Below, in pieces: positions 30,419 to 39,732 of a stretch of 64,000 nucleotides of DNA. This DNA is from Amycolatopsis coloradensis (GTDB lineage Bacteria; Actinomycetota; Actinomycetes; Mycobacteriales; Pseudonocardiaceae): assembly GCF_001953865.1 (NCBI RefSeq), contig NZ_MQUQ01000003.1:323917-387916 (forward strand), read 5' to 3'. Each line of letters opens with the position of its first letter. The stretch's first letter is position 1. The notes below the pieces were generated by a model. The model was not told the origin of the DNA and did not search any database. It worked only from the letters and a program-made list of their open reading frames with translations. A program made the translations under genes and the position numbers.

Positions 30419-30451
30419 GAAAGATCACCGCCTGTTCTTCGGATCGAGGGC
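30341..30451. repeat. 26-bp direct repeat, spacing 85 bp
   Basis: Positions 30341-30366 and 30426-30451 are identical. The latter is the 3' end of the permease gene. The sequences following each copy in the transcript direction are also similar (ATGGCNCTCCTNGAAG), indicating that a junction of about 60 bp was duplicated. Confidence 0.85.
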
Positions 30452-31360
30452 TTCCCGCAATGACTCGCCGAGCAGCGTGAACCCGAGCGCGACGATGATG
30501 ATCGCGATGGCCGGGTAGTACGCCAGCTCGGGGCGGATGTCGAGGAACTGCCGAGCGCTGCGGCTCAGCATGATGCCCCATTCCGCCCGGTTCGGGTCCG
30601 GGTCGCCGAGACCGAGGAACGACAGTGCCGCCGCCTCGAGGATCGCGGTCGCCAGCGTCAGCGTGGCCTGCACGATGAGCGGGCCGAGTGAGTTGGGCAG
30701 CATGTGCCGCAACACGATCGCCCCGCGTTTGACGCCGAGCGACGTCGCCGCGAGCACGTGGTCACTGTTTCTTTGCGCGAGCATCGAACCGCGCAGCAAG
30801 CGCGCGAAGATCGGCACGCCGACCATCGACACGGCCACGATCACGGTCCACTGGCTCGGCTTCTGGAACAGCGCGGCGACCGAGATCGCGAGCAGCAGCG
30901 ACGGCACCGACAGCATGACGTCGACGAGGCGCATCAGCACCGTGTCGACCCAGCCGCCGAACGCGCCGGCGAGCCCGCCGATGATCATGCCGACCACGAC
31001 GCCGATGATCGTCGCGAGCACACCGACCAGCAGCGTGTTCTGCGCGCCGACCAGCAGCCGCGAAAGGTAGTCGCGGCCGAAGTCGTCGACACCGAGCGGG
31101 AAACCGGCCTGTGCGCCGGGGATGATGCCCTGGCCGAGGATGACCTCGCTCTGCAGGTACCGCTCGTAGGGATCCTTCGGCGCGATGAACGGCGCCAGAA
31201 TCGCCAGCAGCAGGAACAGGATGGTGATCACGCCGCCGGTGATCGCCACCGGGCTCCGCAGCATCCGGCGGATCGCCTCGCCACCGAGGCTGTGCCCCTT
31301 CGCCGACGTCGCGGCGAGCTTGTCGATCGGCTCTTTCTTCTTGTTCAGCAAAGTGTTCAT
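30425..31360 (-). CDS. Oligopeptide ABC importer permease (OppC/DppC type)
   Basis: A 311-residue inner-membrane permease with a cytosolic N-terminus, a first TM (about 38-60), a periplasmic-side loop with GVDDFGRDYLSRLL, and five further TMs. The EAA-type loop, AATSLGVKRGAIVLRHMLPN, contacts the ATPases. The ATG at 31360 overlaps the OppB-type stop by four bases. It forms the membrane pore with the OppB-type subunit. Confidence 0.92.
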   Translation of the reverse strand: MNTLLNKKKEPIDKLAATSAKGHSLGGEAIRRMLRSPVAITGGVITILFLLLAILAPFIAPKDPYERYLQSEVILGQGIIPGAQAGFPLGVDDFGRDYLSRLLVGAQNTLLVGVLATIIGVVVGMIIGGLAGAFGGWVDTVLMRLVDVMLSVPSLLLAISVAALFQKPSQWTVIVAVSMVGVPIFARLLRGSMLAQRNSDHVLAATSLGVKRGAIVLRHMLPNSLGPLIVQATLTLATAILEAAALSFLGLGDPDPNRAEWGIMLSRSARQFLDIRPELAYYPAIAIIIVALGFTLLGESLREALDPKNRR

Positions 31361-32358
31361 CGGACACGCACCCTCGGGTCGATGAGCCCGTACGAGACGT
31401 CGACCAGCATGTTCACCAGCACGTAGACCAGCGCGCCGAACAGCAGCAGCGCCTGCAGCCGCGGGTAATCACGCCGTTCGATGCCTTCGGCGAGCAGGAA
31501 GCCGAGGCCGCGGAAGTTGAACACCCGCTCGGTCAGCACGGCGCCACCGAGCAGCGCGCCGGTCTGCAGGCCGATGACGGTGACCACCGGCAGCAGGCCG
31601 TTGCGAAGCACATGGCGTCGCCGGACGACCGGCTGGGTGAGGCCCTTCGAGTTGGCGGTGCGGATGAAGTCCTCGTTCATCACGTCCAGCACCGACGCAC
31701 GGGTGATCCGGACGATCACCGCGAGCGGGATGGTGGCGAGCGCGAACGCGGGCAGGATCAAGTGGGTGATCGCGTCCCAGGCGGCGTCCCATTCCTGGGT
31801 GATGATGCCGTCGAAGACCGCGAAACCGGTGACGGTGGTGGCGTCGAGCCCGGCCATCTGACGGCCCTGCGACGGAAGTCCCAGCGGCGCGGCCAGGGCG
31901 TCCTGCATCATGTAGCCGAGGAAGAACACCGGCACGGCGACGCCGATCAGCGAGAACACGATGATGACGTTGTCGACCGCCCCGCCGTGGAAGCGGGCGG
32001 ACAGGTAGCCGAACGGGATGCCGAGTCCCACCGCGATGAGCATCGCGCAGAAGCCGAGCTCGAGGGTGGCGGGGAGGAAGTTCCCGATCTCCGACATGAC
32101 CGGCTGGGCGGAGACCAGCGAGTTGCCGAAGTCGCCGGTGATGGCCCGGCCGAGGAACTTGAAGTACTGGACGAAAATCGGATCGTCGAGGCCGAGGAGC
32201 TTGTTCAGGTCGGCGATCTTCTCCGGGGTCGCCTTGTCGCCCAAGAGAGCGCCGGCGGGGCCACCGGGCAGTGACCGGAGCCAGGCGAAGATCAAAATGG
32301 ACAGGATCAAGAGCGTCGGTATCGCTTGTAGCAGCCGACGCACGAGAAAACGGAGCAC
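31357..32358 (-). CDS. Oligopeptide ABC importer permease (OppB/DppB type)
   Basis: A 333-residue permease starting VLRFLVRRLLQAIPTLLILS, the standard OppB N-terminus, with six TMs and the EAA-type loop TANSKGLTQPVVRRRHVLRN. GTG at 32358 was chosen because AAAGGA lies six bases upstream; an in-frame start at 32394 adds 12 unlikely residues. A strong stem-loop lies between this gene and the binding-protein gene upstream. Confidence 0.92.
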   Translation of the reverse strand: MLRFLVRRLLQAIPTLLILSILIFAWLRSLPGGPAGALLGDKATPEKIADLNKLLGLDDPIFVQYFKFLGRAITGDFGNSLVSAQPVMSEIGNFLPATLELGFCAMLIAVGLGIPFGYLSARFHGGAVDNVIIVFSLIGVAVPVFFLGYMMQDALAAPLGLPSQGRQMAGLDATTVTGFAVFDGIITQEWDAAWDAITHLILPAFALATIPLAVIVRITRASVLDVMNEDFIRTANSKGLTQPVVRRRHVLRNGLLPVVTVIGLQTGALLGGAVLTERVFNFRGLGFLLAEGIERRDYPRLQALLLFGALVYVLVNMLVDVSYGLIDPRVRVR

Positions 32359-32393
32359 GTGCGTTCCTTTGTTGCCAGCCCGGGAATGGACCA

Positions 32394-32425
32394 CAGGGGG
32401 CGGGCGCGGTAGCGCCCACCCCCTG
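32394..32425 (-). terminator. Stem-loop between binding protein and permease genes
   Basis: CAGGGGG-C-GGGCGC pairs with GCGCCC-A-CCCCCTG around a GGTA loop, 14 bases per arm with one mismatch. Located after the binding-protein stop (32499) and before the permease start, it probably causes partial termination or stabilises the upstream message, so that the binding protein exceeds the permeases. Confidence 0.7.
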
Positions 32426-32498
32426 GCGGCTCAATATTCAGCCTCGGGAGCGAAGCGACTCCGTTGAGGGCGGTGGTGGGGGCATGGATGGAGGTGGA

Positions 32499-34172
32499 TC
32501 AGTTGACCGTGACGGTGTAGAAGCGCTCGTCGGTCAGCGGGCTGGCCACCAGACCCTTCACCTTCGGGCCGACGACGATCGCCGGGGGGCCGTAGGAGAT
32601 CGGGATGGCGGGCAGGTACTCCATGATCTTCTGGTTCACTTCCTGGTACGCCTTGGTGTGCGTCTCACCGGCGGGCGCGGCGTCCGCGGCCGAGATGGCC
32701 GAGAACAGCTCCGGGTTGCTGAAGCCGAACTCCGGCTTCTCGCGGCCGAAGAAGGTACCCACGAAGTTACCGGCGTCGTTGTAGTCACCGGTCCAGCCGA
32801 GCAGGTGCACGTCCTGCTTGCCCGCCTTCTGGACGTCGTCCTTGTAGCCACCGTTCCACGGCTTGGCGATCGGCTCGACCTTGATGCCCATGGCCTTCAT
32901 GTCCTCGGACAGCGAGGTGAAGATGTCGGCCGGGTTCGGCATGTACGGCCGGGTGACCTCGGTCGGGTAGTAGAACTTCAGCGTCATACCCTCGGCACCG
33001 GCTGCCTTCAGCAGGTCTTTCGCCTTCTGAAGGTCGTAGTCGTACTTGGTGACGTTCTCGTTGTAGCCGTCGATCGCCTTCGGCACGAACTGCGTCGCGG
33101 TCTCGGCGCCCTCGGGGAGCTTCGACTTCACGAACTGGGCACGGTTGAGGCCGTAGGCCAGCGCCTTGCGGACGTTGGGGTCCTTCAGCTTCGGGTTGTT
33201 CTTCTGGTTGATGCCCAGATACAGGATGTTGAACGACGGGCGGATGAGCACCTGCTCGCCGTCGTTGCGCAGCAGGCCGTAGTCCGCGGGCGACGGGTAG
33301 TCGTAGCCCTGGATGTCGCCGGCCTTCAGCGCCTGCTTGCGGGCGTTCTCATCCGGGATGACCTTGAAGACCAGCTTGTCGAGCTTGGCCGTCTGGGTCG
33401 GCGAGTCGGTCGCCTTGGACAGCGTGATCTCACCCTTGGCCTGGTCCCAGCTGTCGAACTTGAACGGGCCGGTACCGGTCGGGTGCTTCAGCGCGTACTC
33501 CGGGTACGAGAACGAGTCACCGCTCTGGGTGACGTTGTCGGCGTTGTACTTCTTCAGCGCGTCCGGGCTCTGGATGGACAGCGACGGAAGGGTGAAGGCC
33601 GCGGGGAAGGCGCCCTTGGCCTTGTTCAGGTTCAGGATCGCGGTCGACTCGTCCTTGGCCTGGCAGTCCTTGAACACCGGGGAGCCGGAAGCGTCACCCT
33701 CGTTCTTGGCGAAACCCTCGAAGACGTCGCCGTAGTAGATCATCTGGCTCTGGGCGGCGGCGCCCTTCATGTTGAACATGCGGTTGAAGTTGAAGCAGAC
33801 CGCTTCGGCGTTGAACGGGGTGCCGTCGTGGAACTTCACGCCCTTCTTCAGGGTGAAAGTCCACGTCTTGCCTTCGTTGCTGCCTTCCCACTTCTCCGCC
33901 AGGCCGGGCTCGAGATCCGCGGTACCCGGCTTGTTCATGATCAGGGTGTCCATCATCTGGCGGATGATGCGGAAGGTCTCACCGTCGTCGTTGAAAAGCG
34001 GGTCGAACGTCTTCGGGTTACCGGCGGCGCCGAAGACCATGGTGCCTCCTGAGCCACCCCCTGCGCCTTCTTCACGCTTCGAATCGGCACAGGCGGAAAT
34101 GGAGACCGCGAGTGCGCCGGCAAGCCCGATCAGGGCCACACGGCGTGCTCGGGTCACCCGCAGTTGCTGCAT
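32499..34172 (-). CDS. Oligopeptide-binding lipoprotein (SBP family 5)
   Basis: A 557-residue extracellular solute-binding protein. The signal peptide ends in the lipobox SISAC (about residues 24-28), followed by a Gly/Ser-rich linker and the family-5 fold (GNPKTFDPLFNDD, LKKGVKFHDGTPFNAEAV, LAYGLNRAQFV). It delivers peptides or related compounds to the ABC importer. Codon choice is notably restricted (AAG, AAC, GAC), suggesting high expression. It is first in the operon, with a good promoter about 130 bases upstream. Confidence 0.93.
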   Translation of the reverse strand: MQQLRVTRARRVALIGLAGALAVSISACADSKREEGAGGGSGGTMVFGAAGNPKTFDPLFNDDGETFRIIRQMMDTLIMNKPGTADLEPGLAEKWEGSNEGKTWTFTLKKGVKFHDGTPFNAEAVCFNFNRMFNMKGAAAQSQMIYYGDVFEGFAKNEGDASGSPVFKDCQAKDESTAILNLNKAKGAFPAAFTLPSLSIQSPDALKKYNADNVTQSGDSFSYPEYALKHPTGTGPFKFDSWDQAKGEITLSKATDSPTQTAKLDKLVFKVIPDENARKQALKAGDIQGYDYPSPADYGLLRNDGEQVLIRPSFNILYLGINQKNNPKLKDPNVRKALAYGLNRAQFVKSKLPEGAETATQFVPKAIDGYNENVTKYDYDLQKAKDLLKAAGAEGMTLKFYYPTEVTRPYMPNPADIFTSLSEDMKAMGIKVEPIAKPWNGGYKDDVQKAGKQDVHLLGWTGDYNDAGNFVGTFFGREKPEFGFSNPELFSAISAADAAPAGETHTKAYQEVNQKIMEYLPAIPISYGPPAIVVGPKVKGLVASPLTDERFYTVTVN

Positions 34173-34635
34173 CTGGCACCCCTTGAGGAGAATTTCGGTG
34201 TTTAGGCACCGCCGGCGTCGGTCGGTCGGGAACTCGAACTCCGCGGACGATCGGTGTGCTCGCCGACACTAGCGGGAACTCGGCCCGCACTTAAGCACGC
34301 GAGGTTACGATCGCGCTACACGAAGGTCAATACGACCGCAAGGTGTCGGCAATTCCGGACGGAGCGTAATCAATTCGGGACCACTAACGCGTAGAGTGCC
34401 GGGCCACTGACGCAAATGGGTGTCCCCCACTCCGTCGAATGGGTGGCTGACAAAAGTGGACAAACACCGGAAGGACGGTTAGCGCGGACCGGTCTTCACC
34501 TACCCACGGCTGACCCGGTGTCTCCGCGAGTTCGCTGGCGATCCCGGGCCCTGGCCTGTTCAGGACAGCCGAGCGGCCGCTCGCGCCTGCCTGCCCACCG
34601 CACTTAGGGGACTACTTACGGCGTCCACGCCTGAG
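34173..34635. other. Upstream region of the peptide ABC operon
   Basis: 463 bases with no credible gene. It holds a promoter (34302-34330), a small stem CGGTG/CACCG at 34196-34211 in the 5' UTR, and a diverged GTCCTCT-like sequence near 34598-34620. The rest shows nothing I can interpret. Confidence 0.6.
34302..34330 (-). promoter_or_regulatory. Sigma-70-type promoter of the peptide ABC operon
   Basis: On the minus strand TTGACC (34330-34325) and TAACCT (34307-34302) are separated by exactly 17 bases. Transcription would start near 34295, leaving a 5' UTR of about 120 bases before the binding-protein ATG. Confidence 0.6.
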
Positions 34636-35175
34636 TCACGACCCGACCACTCGATCCGCCGCCGCCTTGGTCCCGTCGACGGTGAACCACCCTCGCTCGA
34701 ACAGCTGCCAGCGCCGCAGGTCCGCCCGCGATTCCTCACCGTCCCGGCCCGCGGCGCGGTCGAGGCGGTCGGCCTCGCTCCCGCCGTCCAGCCAGGTCAG
34801 CAGGGACAACGACGGCCGGATCCGCGCCCTGCCGCTGGAAACGCCTTCCAGCACGAGGACGTCGGGGACGTCGATCTCGATTTCTTCACCCGGCCGCGGG
34901 GCGCCGCCGGCCCAGTCCACGCGCCGGTAGCCGCCCGGCCTGCCCGCGCGCAGCGGTGCCAGGACGCCGGTTTCCAGCCTCGGCCACCACGAAACGGGCT
35001 CGTCCCAGGTGGCGAATTCGTCGGTGCTGACCAGGGCGACCCGGACGCCACGGCTGCCGAGTTCCGCGACGACCTGCCCGGCGAGGGTGGACTTGCCCGA
35101 TCCGGACGGCCCGTCGATGGCGAACAGGCGAACGGCGCCGAGCCGGGGCGGGGCCGCCAGGACCTCGTCGATCAG
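34636..35175 (-). CDS. P-loop kinase, uridine-kinase-like, with non-canonical start
   Basis: A P-loop protein of about 179 residues with Walker A GPSGSGKST (about 20-28), STDEFATWDEPVSWW, and VLVLEGVSSGRAR, the pattern of uridine-kinase-like proteins; the phosphorylated substrate is unknown. The reading frame upstream of the Walker motif has no ATG, GTG or TTG after the previous in-frame stop (about 35266). The best candidate is CTG at 35175, which overlaps the TGA of the DUF2304 gene as CTGA, like the ATGA overlaps elsewhere here. A GTG at 34920 would delete the P-loop. Confidence 0.72.
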   Translation of the reverse strand: MIDEVLAAPPRLGAVRLFAIDGPSGSGKSTLAGQVVAELGSRGVRVALVSTDEFATWDEPVSWWPRLETGVLAPLRAGRPGGYRRVDWAGGAPRPGEEIEIDVPDVLVLEGVSSGRARIRPSLSLLTWLDGGSEADRLDRAAGRDGEESRADLRRWQLFERGWFTVDGTKAAADRVVGS

Positions 35176-35609
35176 CGTGCGCGTGCGGGGCTCACTTCGG
35201 GAAGCCCTTTGACGTTGTCGGGAGCGGCCGTCCTCGCTTCGAGCGCGGCGACGCGTTCTTCCAGGTCACGCTGGGCGTCGGCGAGTTCACAGCGGAGCAG
35301 CGCGATCTCCTCGACGGAGGTCCGGACCTCTTCTTCGAGATGCCCGACCTCGGTCGACAGGTGCAACGCGACCAGTGCCAGCACCACGCCCGCCAGCAGG
35401 AATACGAAGTTCGACGGCGTTTGGACGCCGGTCACGCGAGCCAGGAAATCAGCGGCCTGCGGAACGAGCGCGAGAACCACGACGCCGAGAGAGAGGACGA
35501 GCCAAACACCCGCGTACTTCTCGCGCAGTTTCCGCCGTCGCATCATCTCGAGAACGGCGAACAGCACCAGACAGGCGACGACGATGCTGAGAATGCGCCA
35601 GCCGTCCAT
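35172..35609 (-). CDS. DUF2304 membrane protein
   Basis: A 145-residue protein with three hydrophobic helices (about 5-22, 36-52 and 68-86) and a C-terminal coiled coil (about 88-128). The MMRRRKLREKYAGVWL stretch is typical of DUF2304 proteins, which usually sit beside GT2 glycosyltransferases in polysaccharide clusters. It begins 12 bases after the GT2 gene and its stop overlaps the kinase start. Confidence 0.82.
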   Translation of the reverse strand: MDGWRILSIVVACLVLFAVLEMMRRRKLREKYAGVWLVLSLGVVVLALVPQAADFLARVTGVQTPSNFVFLLAGVVLALVALHLSTEVGHLEEEVRTSVEEIALLRCELADAQRDLEERVAALEARTAAPDNVKGLPEVSPARAR

Positions 35610-35621
35610 GATCAGCTCCTT

Positions 35622-36365
35622 TTACGCCGAATCCGACGAGTCGACGGCGGGGCGGCGGCGCACCAGCGCCAGCAGCAGGGCAAGTCCGGCGCGGCCGAGG
35701 TAGACGGCCGATTTCACCGGTGAATGGCTCGGCGTCCCGCCGACCCGTTCCCGCATGATCACCGGGATTTCCTTGATCTTCAGTTCGGCACGGATCGCCA
35801 TCACCAGCGACTCGACCGTGTCGCCGAGATATTCGGCCGGGTAGTACCCCGCGAAAAGTTTGATCGCCTTCGGGCCCATCGCTTTGAACCCGGAGGTCAC
35901 GTCGGTGAGCCTGGTCTTCCCGAGCCGGGAGAAAACGAACGAGAGGACGACCATCGCGTATTTCCGGGGGCCGCTCGCCTTGTACGAACCCTTGCCCGCG
36001 AACCGCGAACCGATCGCGATGTCCGCGTCGTCGAGCGCGTCGAGCAGGGCGGCGACCTCGTCGGGGTCGTGCTGGCCGTCGGCGTCCACCTGGACGACGA
36101 CGTCGTAGCCGCGGGCGGCCGCGTACCGGAAGCCGGTGCGCATCGCCCCGCCGACGCCGAGGTTGACCGACAGGCGAGCCACCTCCGCGCCCGCGGCACG
36201 GGCGAGCGTGGCCGTGTCGTCGGACGAACCGTCGTCCACCACCAGCACGTCCATCCCCGGCAAGGACTGCTTGACCTGGGAAATGACCGCACCGACAGTG
36301 GCCTGCTCGTTCAAGGCAGGCATCACGATGAGTACGCGACGCGTGGTCACGGACGTACTGGACAC
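35622..36365 (-). CDS. GT2 glycosyltransferase, polyprenyl-phosphate type
   Basis: A 247-residue cytosolic GT-A enzyme: MPALNEQATVGAVI, VVDDGSSDDT, and the metal motif QVDADGQHD (about 93-101), followed by GSRFAGKG. It resembles dolichol/polyprenyl-phosphate mannose or glucose synthases and has no C-terminal TM domain. With DUF2304 and the large membrane protein upstream, it probably supplies a lipid-linked sugar for a membrane glycosyltransferase. Confidence 0.88.
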   Translation of the reverse strand: MSSTSVTTRRVLIVMPALNEQATVGAVISQVKQSLPGMDVLVVDDGSSDDTATLARAAGAEVARLSVNLGVGGAMRTGFRYAAARGYDVVVQVDADGQHDPDEVAALLDALDDADIAIGSRFAGKGSYKASGPRKYAMVVLSFVFSRLGKTRLTDVTSGFKAMGPKAIKLFAGYYPAEYLGDTVESLVMAIRAELKIKEIPVIMRERVGGTPSHSPVKSAVYLGRAGLALLLALVRRRPAVDSSDSA

Positions 36366-36382
36366 TGGATCACTCTATCTTC

Positions 36383-38359
36383 TTACTGGCCGTGAGCGGT
36401 GTCGGACCCGGTCGTGGCGCCGGCGGCGACCACACCTTGCTGACCTTCGATTTCGTAAACCGACGCGTCGGGGTTGTGATAGACGCGCTTGAAACCCGGA
36501 GTGATGTCGAGGCGCTGGAGACCCACCGCGGACTGCGCGTTCGGGGCCACCTTGCCCTTGCCGACGAGCACGTAGCGCACCTTGAGGTCGGTGAGCGCCT
36601 CGCGCACGCGCGGCTCGCGGTTGAGGTCGTTGAGGAACACGCTGAGCCAGCCCGCCTTGGTGGTGAACTCGGCGCCGTAGTTGGTCCACTCGACCGGCTG
36701 GACCCCCGAAAGGGCGTACATCCACACCGAGCCGTCGGCCTTGTCGTTCATGACGCGCTCGCCGGGAACGACGTGCTCGCCGAGCCAGGCGTAGGCCTCT
36801 TCCTCACCCTTGCTGACCGAAGGGCCGTCCGCGCCGTAGTTCATCGCCAGCCGGGCGGAGTTGCGGCCGATGTAGCCGCCCCGGCTCAGCACCGCGAGCA
36901 CCAGCCCGACCACCAGTGCCCCGGCGATGACCGCGGTGTACGGGTTCAGGTCCGGTTTGCGCTCGCCGAGCTTTTCGGCGACCTTGCCCGACGCGGTGTG
37001 CACGAACTCGCCGAACGCGACGGCGCCCGCCAGCGGGACGAGCGCGCCGATGCGCCAGTGGTCGTTGTAGAACACGCCGGTCAGGGTGTGGATGAGCGGG
37101 GTCTCCAGCGAGATCGTCGCGGCGAACAGGCCACCGAGCACGACGTACGCGCCGACCATCCAGAGCATCCGACGGTGCTTGACCAGGAAGAACACGCCGA
37201 TGATCGCCGGGATGCCGATCCACCACTGCGGGAACGACGCCATCGGCGAGAACGTGATGGTCTGCCCGAGCGCGCCGGACACGCTGGTCTCCGACGCCCA
37301 GAACGCGCTGGTCACGCCGCCCGCGTTGTAGAGCGCGGGCAGGACCTGCGGCACGCCGAACACGACCGCCAGCACGATCGTGGCCACCAGTGAGACCGCG
37401 CTGCGGCGCCAGCTGATCTTCTCGAAGCGGAAGAGGACCGCGAGCAGGATCAGCAGGAAGTAGACCAAGATGACGAAGATCAGGCTGGTGTGCAGGCCCG
37501 CCAGCCCGGCGACACCGACGCCGATCGCGACCGGTCCGGCGATGCCGCGCGGTTTGAGCAGCAGGTGGGCCAGCGCGAGCATCGCGGGCACGAGCGCCAC
37601 ACCGGCGACGTACGGCCACAGCGGGCCGCGCCACAGCGAGTCGTACGGGAAGGCGGTGAACCAGGTGGACACGGCCGCCGCCGCGGCGGTCGCGAGGACC
37701 GGCATCCGCCAGGCGCGGCACATCGCGGCGACGCCGACCGGGACGGTCAGCACGACCATGAGCGCCGCCAGGTTCAGCGTCGGCATCATCGTCAGGCCGC
37801 CCTTGCCGAAGATCAGGGCGAGCAGCGCGTGATAGGTGTCCGGATAGAAGTAGTCGGTCTGGTTCGGCAGGTTGGCGATGGTGCCGACCGTCGACGCGCG
37901 CGCGTCGCCGTGCTCGGCGATCCAGCGCACCAGGTTGCCGTGGAACGGCGCGTCCCAGCCCTGCTGGACGTTCTCCAAGGAGTGCGAACCACGCAGGAAG
38001 GTCACCGCGCCGACACCGAGGCCGACCACGACACCCGCGCCGATCAGCAGGTGATCACGCGGGGAGCGCTTCGGCGTGTCCTCTTCGTCTTCGTCCCAGC
38101 CGGGGTGACGTTTCGCGGTGAAGCGGAGCACGAGGAAAGAAAGGGCGAAACCGACGACGGACAGCAACAGGACCCACAGGCCGACGTTCGGCAGGGTCCA
38201 GCGGATACCGAAACGGCCGAGGATCGGGATGCCGATGGCGACGAGGCCGAAGGTCAGCAGCGGGGCGGCGGCGGCGAGGGTCCAGCCGCGCAGCCTGATC
38301 GCGGCACCGAAGACGAGCCCCGGCAGCCAGAACGCCAGCAACACCAAAAGAACGTTCAT
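36383..38359 (-). CDS. Large polytopic membrane protein, DUF6541-like
   Basis: A 658-residue protein with about 14 hydrophobic segments from residue 1 to about 490 and a C-terminal soluble domain (about 500-658) that probably lies outside. The topology resembles GT-C glycosyltransferases using lipid-linked sugars, and similar proteins in actinomycetes are called DUF6541. An acidic pair after TM1-2, as in GT-C enzymes, is not obvious to me, so activity is inference. It lies 17 bases upstream of the GT2 gene. Confidence 0.75.
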   Translation of the reverse strand: MNVLLVLLAFWLPGLVFGAAIRLRGWTLAAAAPLLTFGLVAIGIPILGRFGIRWTLPNVGLWVLLLSVVGFALSFLVLRFTAKRHPGWDEDEEDTPKRSPRDHLLIGAGVVVGLGVGAVTFLRGSHSLENVQQGWDAPFHGNLVRWIAEHGDARASTVGTIANLPNQTDYFYPDTYHALLALIFGKGGLTMMPTLNLAALMVVLTVPVGVAAMCRAWRMPVLATAAAAAVSTWFTAFPYDSLWRGPLWPYVAGVALVPAMLALAHLLLKPRGIAGPVAIGVGVAGLAGLHTSLIFVILVYFLLILLAVLFRFEKISWRRSAVSLVATIVLAVVFGVPQVLPALYNAGGVTSAFWASETSVSGALGQTITFSPMASFPQWWIGIPAIIGVFFLVKHRRMLWMVGAYVVLGGLFAATISLETPLIHTLTGVFYNDHWRIGALVPLAGAVAFGEFVHTASGKVAEKLGERKPDLNPYTAVIAGALVVGLVLAVLSRGGYIGRNSARLAMNYGADGPSVSKGEEEAYAWLGEHVVPGERVMNDKADGSVWMYALSGVQPVEWTNYGAEFTTKAGWLSVFLNDLNREPRVREALTDLKVRYVLVGKGKVAPNAQSAVGLQRLDITPGFKRVYHNPDASVYEIEGQQGVVAAGATTGSDTAHGQ

Positions 38360-38433
38360 CGAATTCGCTGTCCAACCCTATTCGGCGTTAAGAACGCCAC
38401 CGGCCAGTTCCGGCCCGTGATGGCGCGGCCACA

Positions 38434-39732
38434 CTATCGAGACGTTTCGGACGGCTTCGCGTTGCCCGGCTCTGGGGTGCCTCTCACCACGAACGCCATG
38501 ACGACCAGGAGCCCGGCCGTCGGACCGGCGGCGAGGCCGACGACGGCGCGCACGACGGTGTCACCGGGGAAGAACAGCAGCACCAGCGCGGTCGCGACGA
38601 CGACGACGGCCCAGGTGATCAGCACCTTCGTGGCCTTGGCCTGCGCGACAAGGACGGCGGCGAGGAGCTGCATCGCGGCCAGCAGCACCGAAGACCAGAC
38701 CAGCCCGGCCATCCACCAGGCCTCGGGGTCGTTCTTGGCACCGTAGACGAGACGGACCACCCACGGGCCGATCAGCCAGCCGACCAGCGCGCCGAGGGCC
38801 GCGAGGGCCAGCGCGCCCGCCGAACCCAGCGCGAGCAGCCTGCGCAGCCGGTGCTTTCCCTCTTCGGTGCTGGACAGGCGCACCACGGTCGGGACCGCGA
38901 GTGCCTGGACCGGCGCCATCAGCGTCAGCGGCGTCCTGGCCACGAACAGGGCGAGGAAGAGCACCCCGAGCTTGTCCTTGTCGCCGCCGGGCGCGAGCAG
39001 GCTGACCAGCGCCGGATAGCCGGTGATGACGCTCGCGGTGAGCCCGGCGCCGGCGAGCAGCATCAGCATGTTCGTGACGACCGGCTTCGCGGGCTCGTCG
39101 GCGTCCAGCTTCGGGTCGACCAGGCGGGCGGCGCCGCGGGCGAACAGCAGCCAGGCGAACGAGCCGGTCGCGGCGGCGATGGCGAACCAGTACAGCTGCG
39201 TGAGCCCGGCGACCACCAGCGCGGCGACCACGAGGATCCGCACGGCCGCTTCGACCAGGATCAGCCAGGAGTAGGACCGGACGTGGTCATGGCCGATCAG
39301 CAGGCCGCGCGCGGCGAACTGGAAGGCGAACGAAAGCCCGCCTGCCAGCACGATCACGGCGAGCGCGAACTGGCCGCCGTAGATCTTGCCGGTCACCGGC
39401 GGGATGAGCGTGACCAGTGCCACGACGGCGACCGCGACCAGGCTGGTGACGAAGGCGATCACCGCGGGGCGGCCTGCCTTGCGGCCTTCGAGCGCGGCGT
39501 GCGCGGACTGGCGCGAGATCTCCTGTTCCAGCGGGGACAGGGCGGCGCCCAGCCCCATCAACATGCCCCAGAAGGAGAGCAGGACGGCGTTGTCCGCTGT
39601 GGACAGTGTCCGGCCCCAGACGACGGTGAGCGCGTAGCCGAGGGCGATCGCGATCAGCAGGTAGACACCGATCCGCCCGGCGGATTTGCCGGTGTTCTTG
39701 GCCAGTTTCTCGCTGGTCACCGCGGTGCTCAT
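38434..39732 (-). CDS. Flippase-like polysaccharide transporter (MOP superfamily)
   Basis: A 432-residue membrane protein with 12 or more hydrophobic segments, resembling Wzx/MurJ-type MOP flippases (N-terminal helix then ALSPLEQEISRQSAHA). It probably translocates a lipid-linked glycan intermediate. The ATG at 39732 overlaps the stop of the upstream GT2 gene by four bases (ATGA). It is part of the glycan cluster. Confidence 0.8.
   Translation of the reverse strand: MSTAVTSEKLAKNTGKSAGRIGVYLLIAIALGYALTVVWGRTLSTADNAVLLSFWGMLMGLGAALSPLEQEISRQSAHAALEGRKAGRPAVIAFVTSLVAVAVVALVTLIPPVTGKIYGGQFALAVIVLAGGLSFAFQFAARGLLIGHDHVRSYSWLILVEAAVRILVVAALVVAGLTQLYWFAIAAATGSFAWLLFARGAARLVDPKLDADEPAKPVVTNMLMLLAGAGLTASVITGYPALVSLLAPGGDKDKLGVLFLALFVARTPLTLMAPVQALAVPTVVRLSSTEEGKHRLRRLLALGSAGALALAALGALVGWLIGPWVVRLVYGAKNDPEAWWMAGLVWSSVLLAAMQLLAAVLVAQAKATKVLITWAVVVVATALVLLFFPGDTVVRAVVGLAAGPTAGLLVVMAFVVRGTPEPGNAKPSETSR

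Noticed and set aside
34416..34607. 63-codon plus-strand ORF in the upstream region of the ABC operon
   Set aside because: No RBS, no recognisable feature and Arg/Ser/Pro-rich composition.
35172..35266. Upstream extension of the P-loop kinase into the DUF2304 gene
   Set aside because: The frame is open but contains no start codon and would overlap a well-supported gene; CTGA coupling is simpler.
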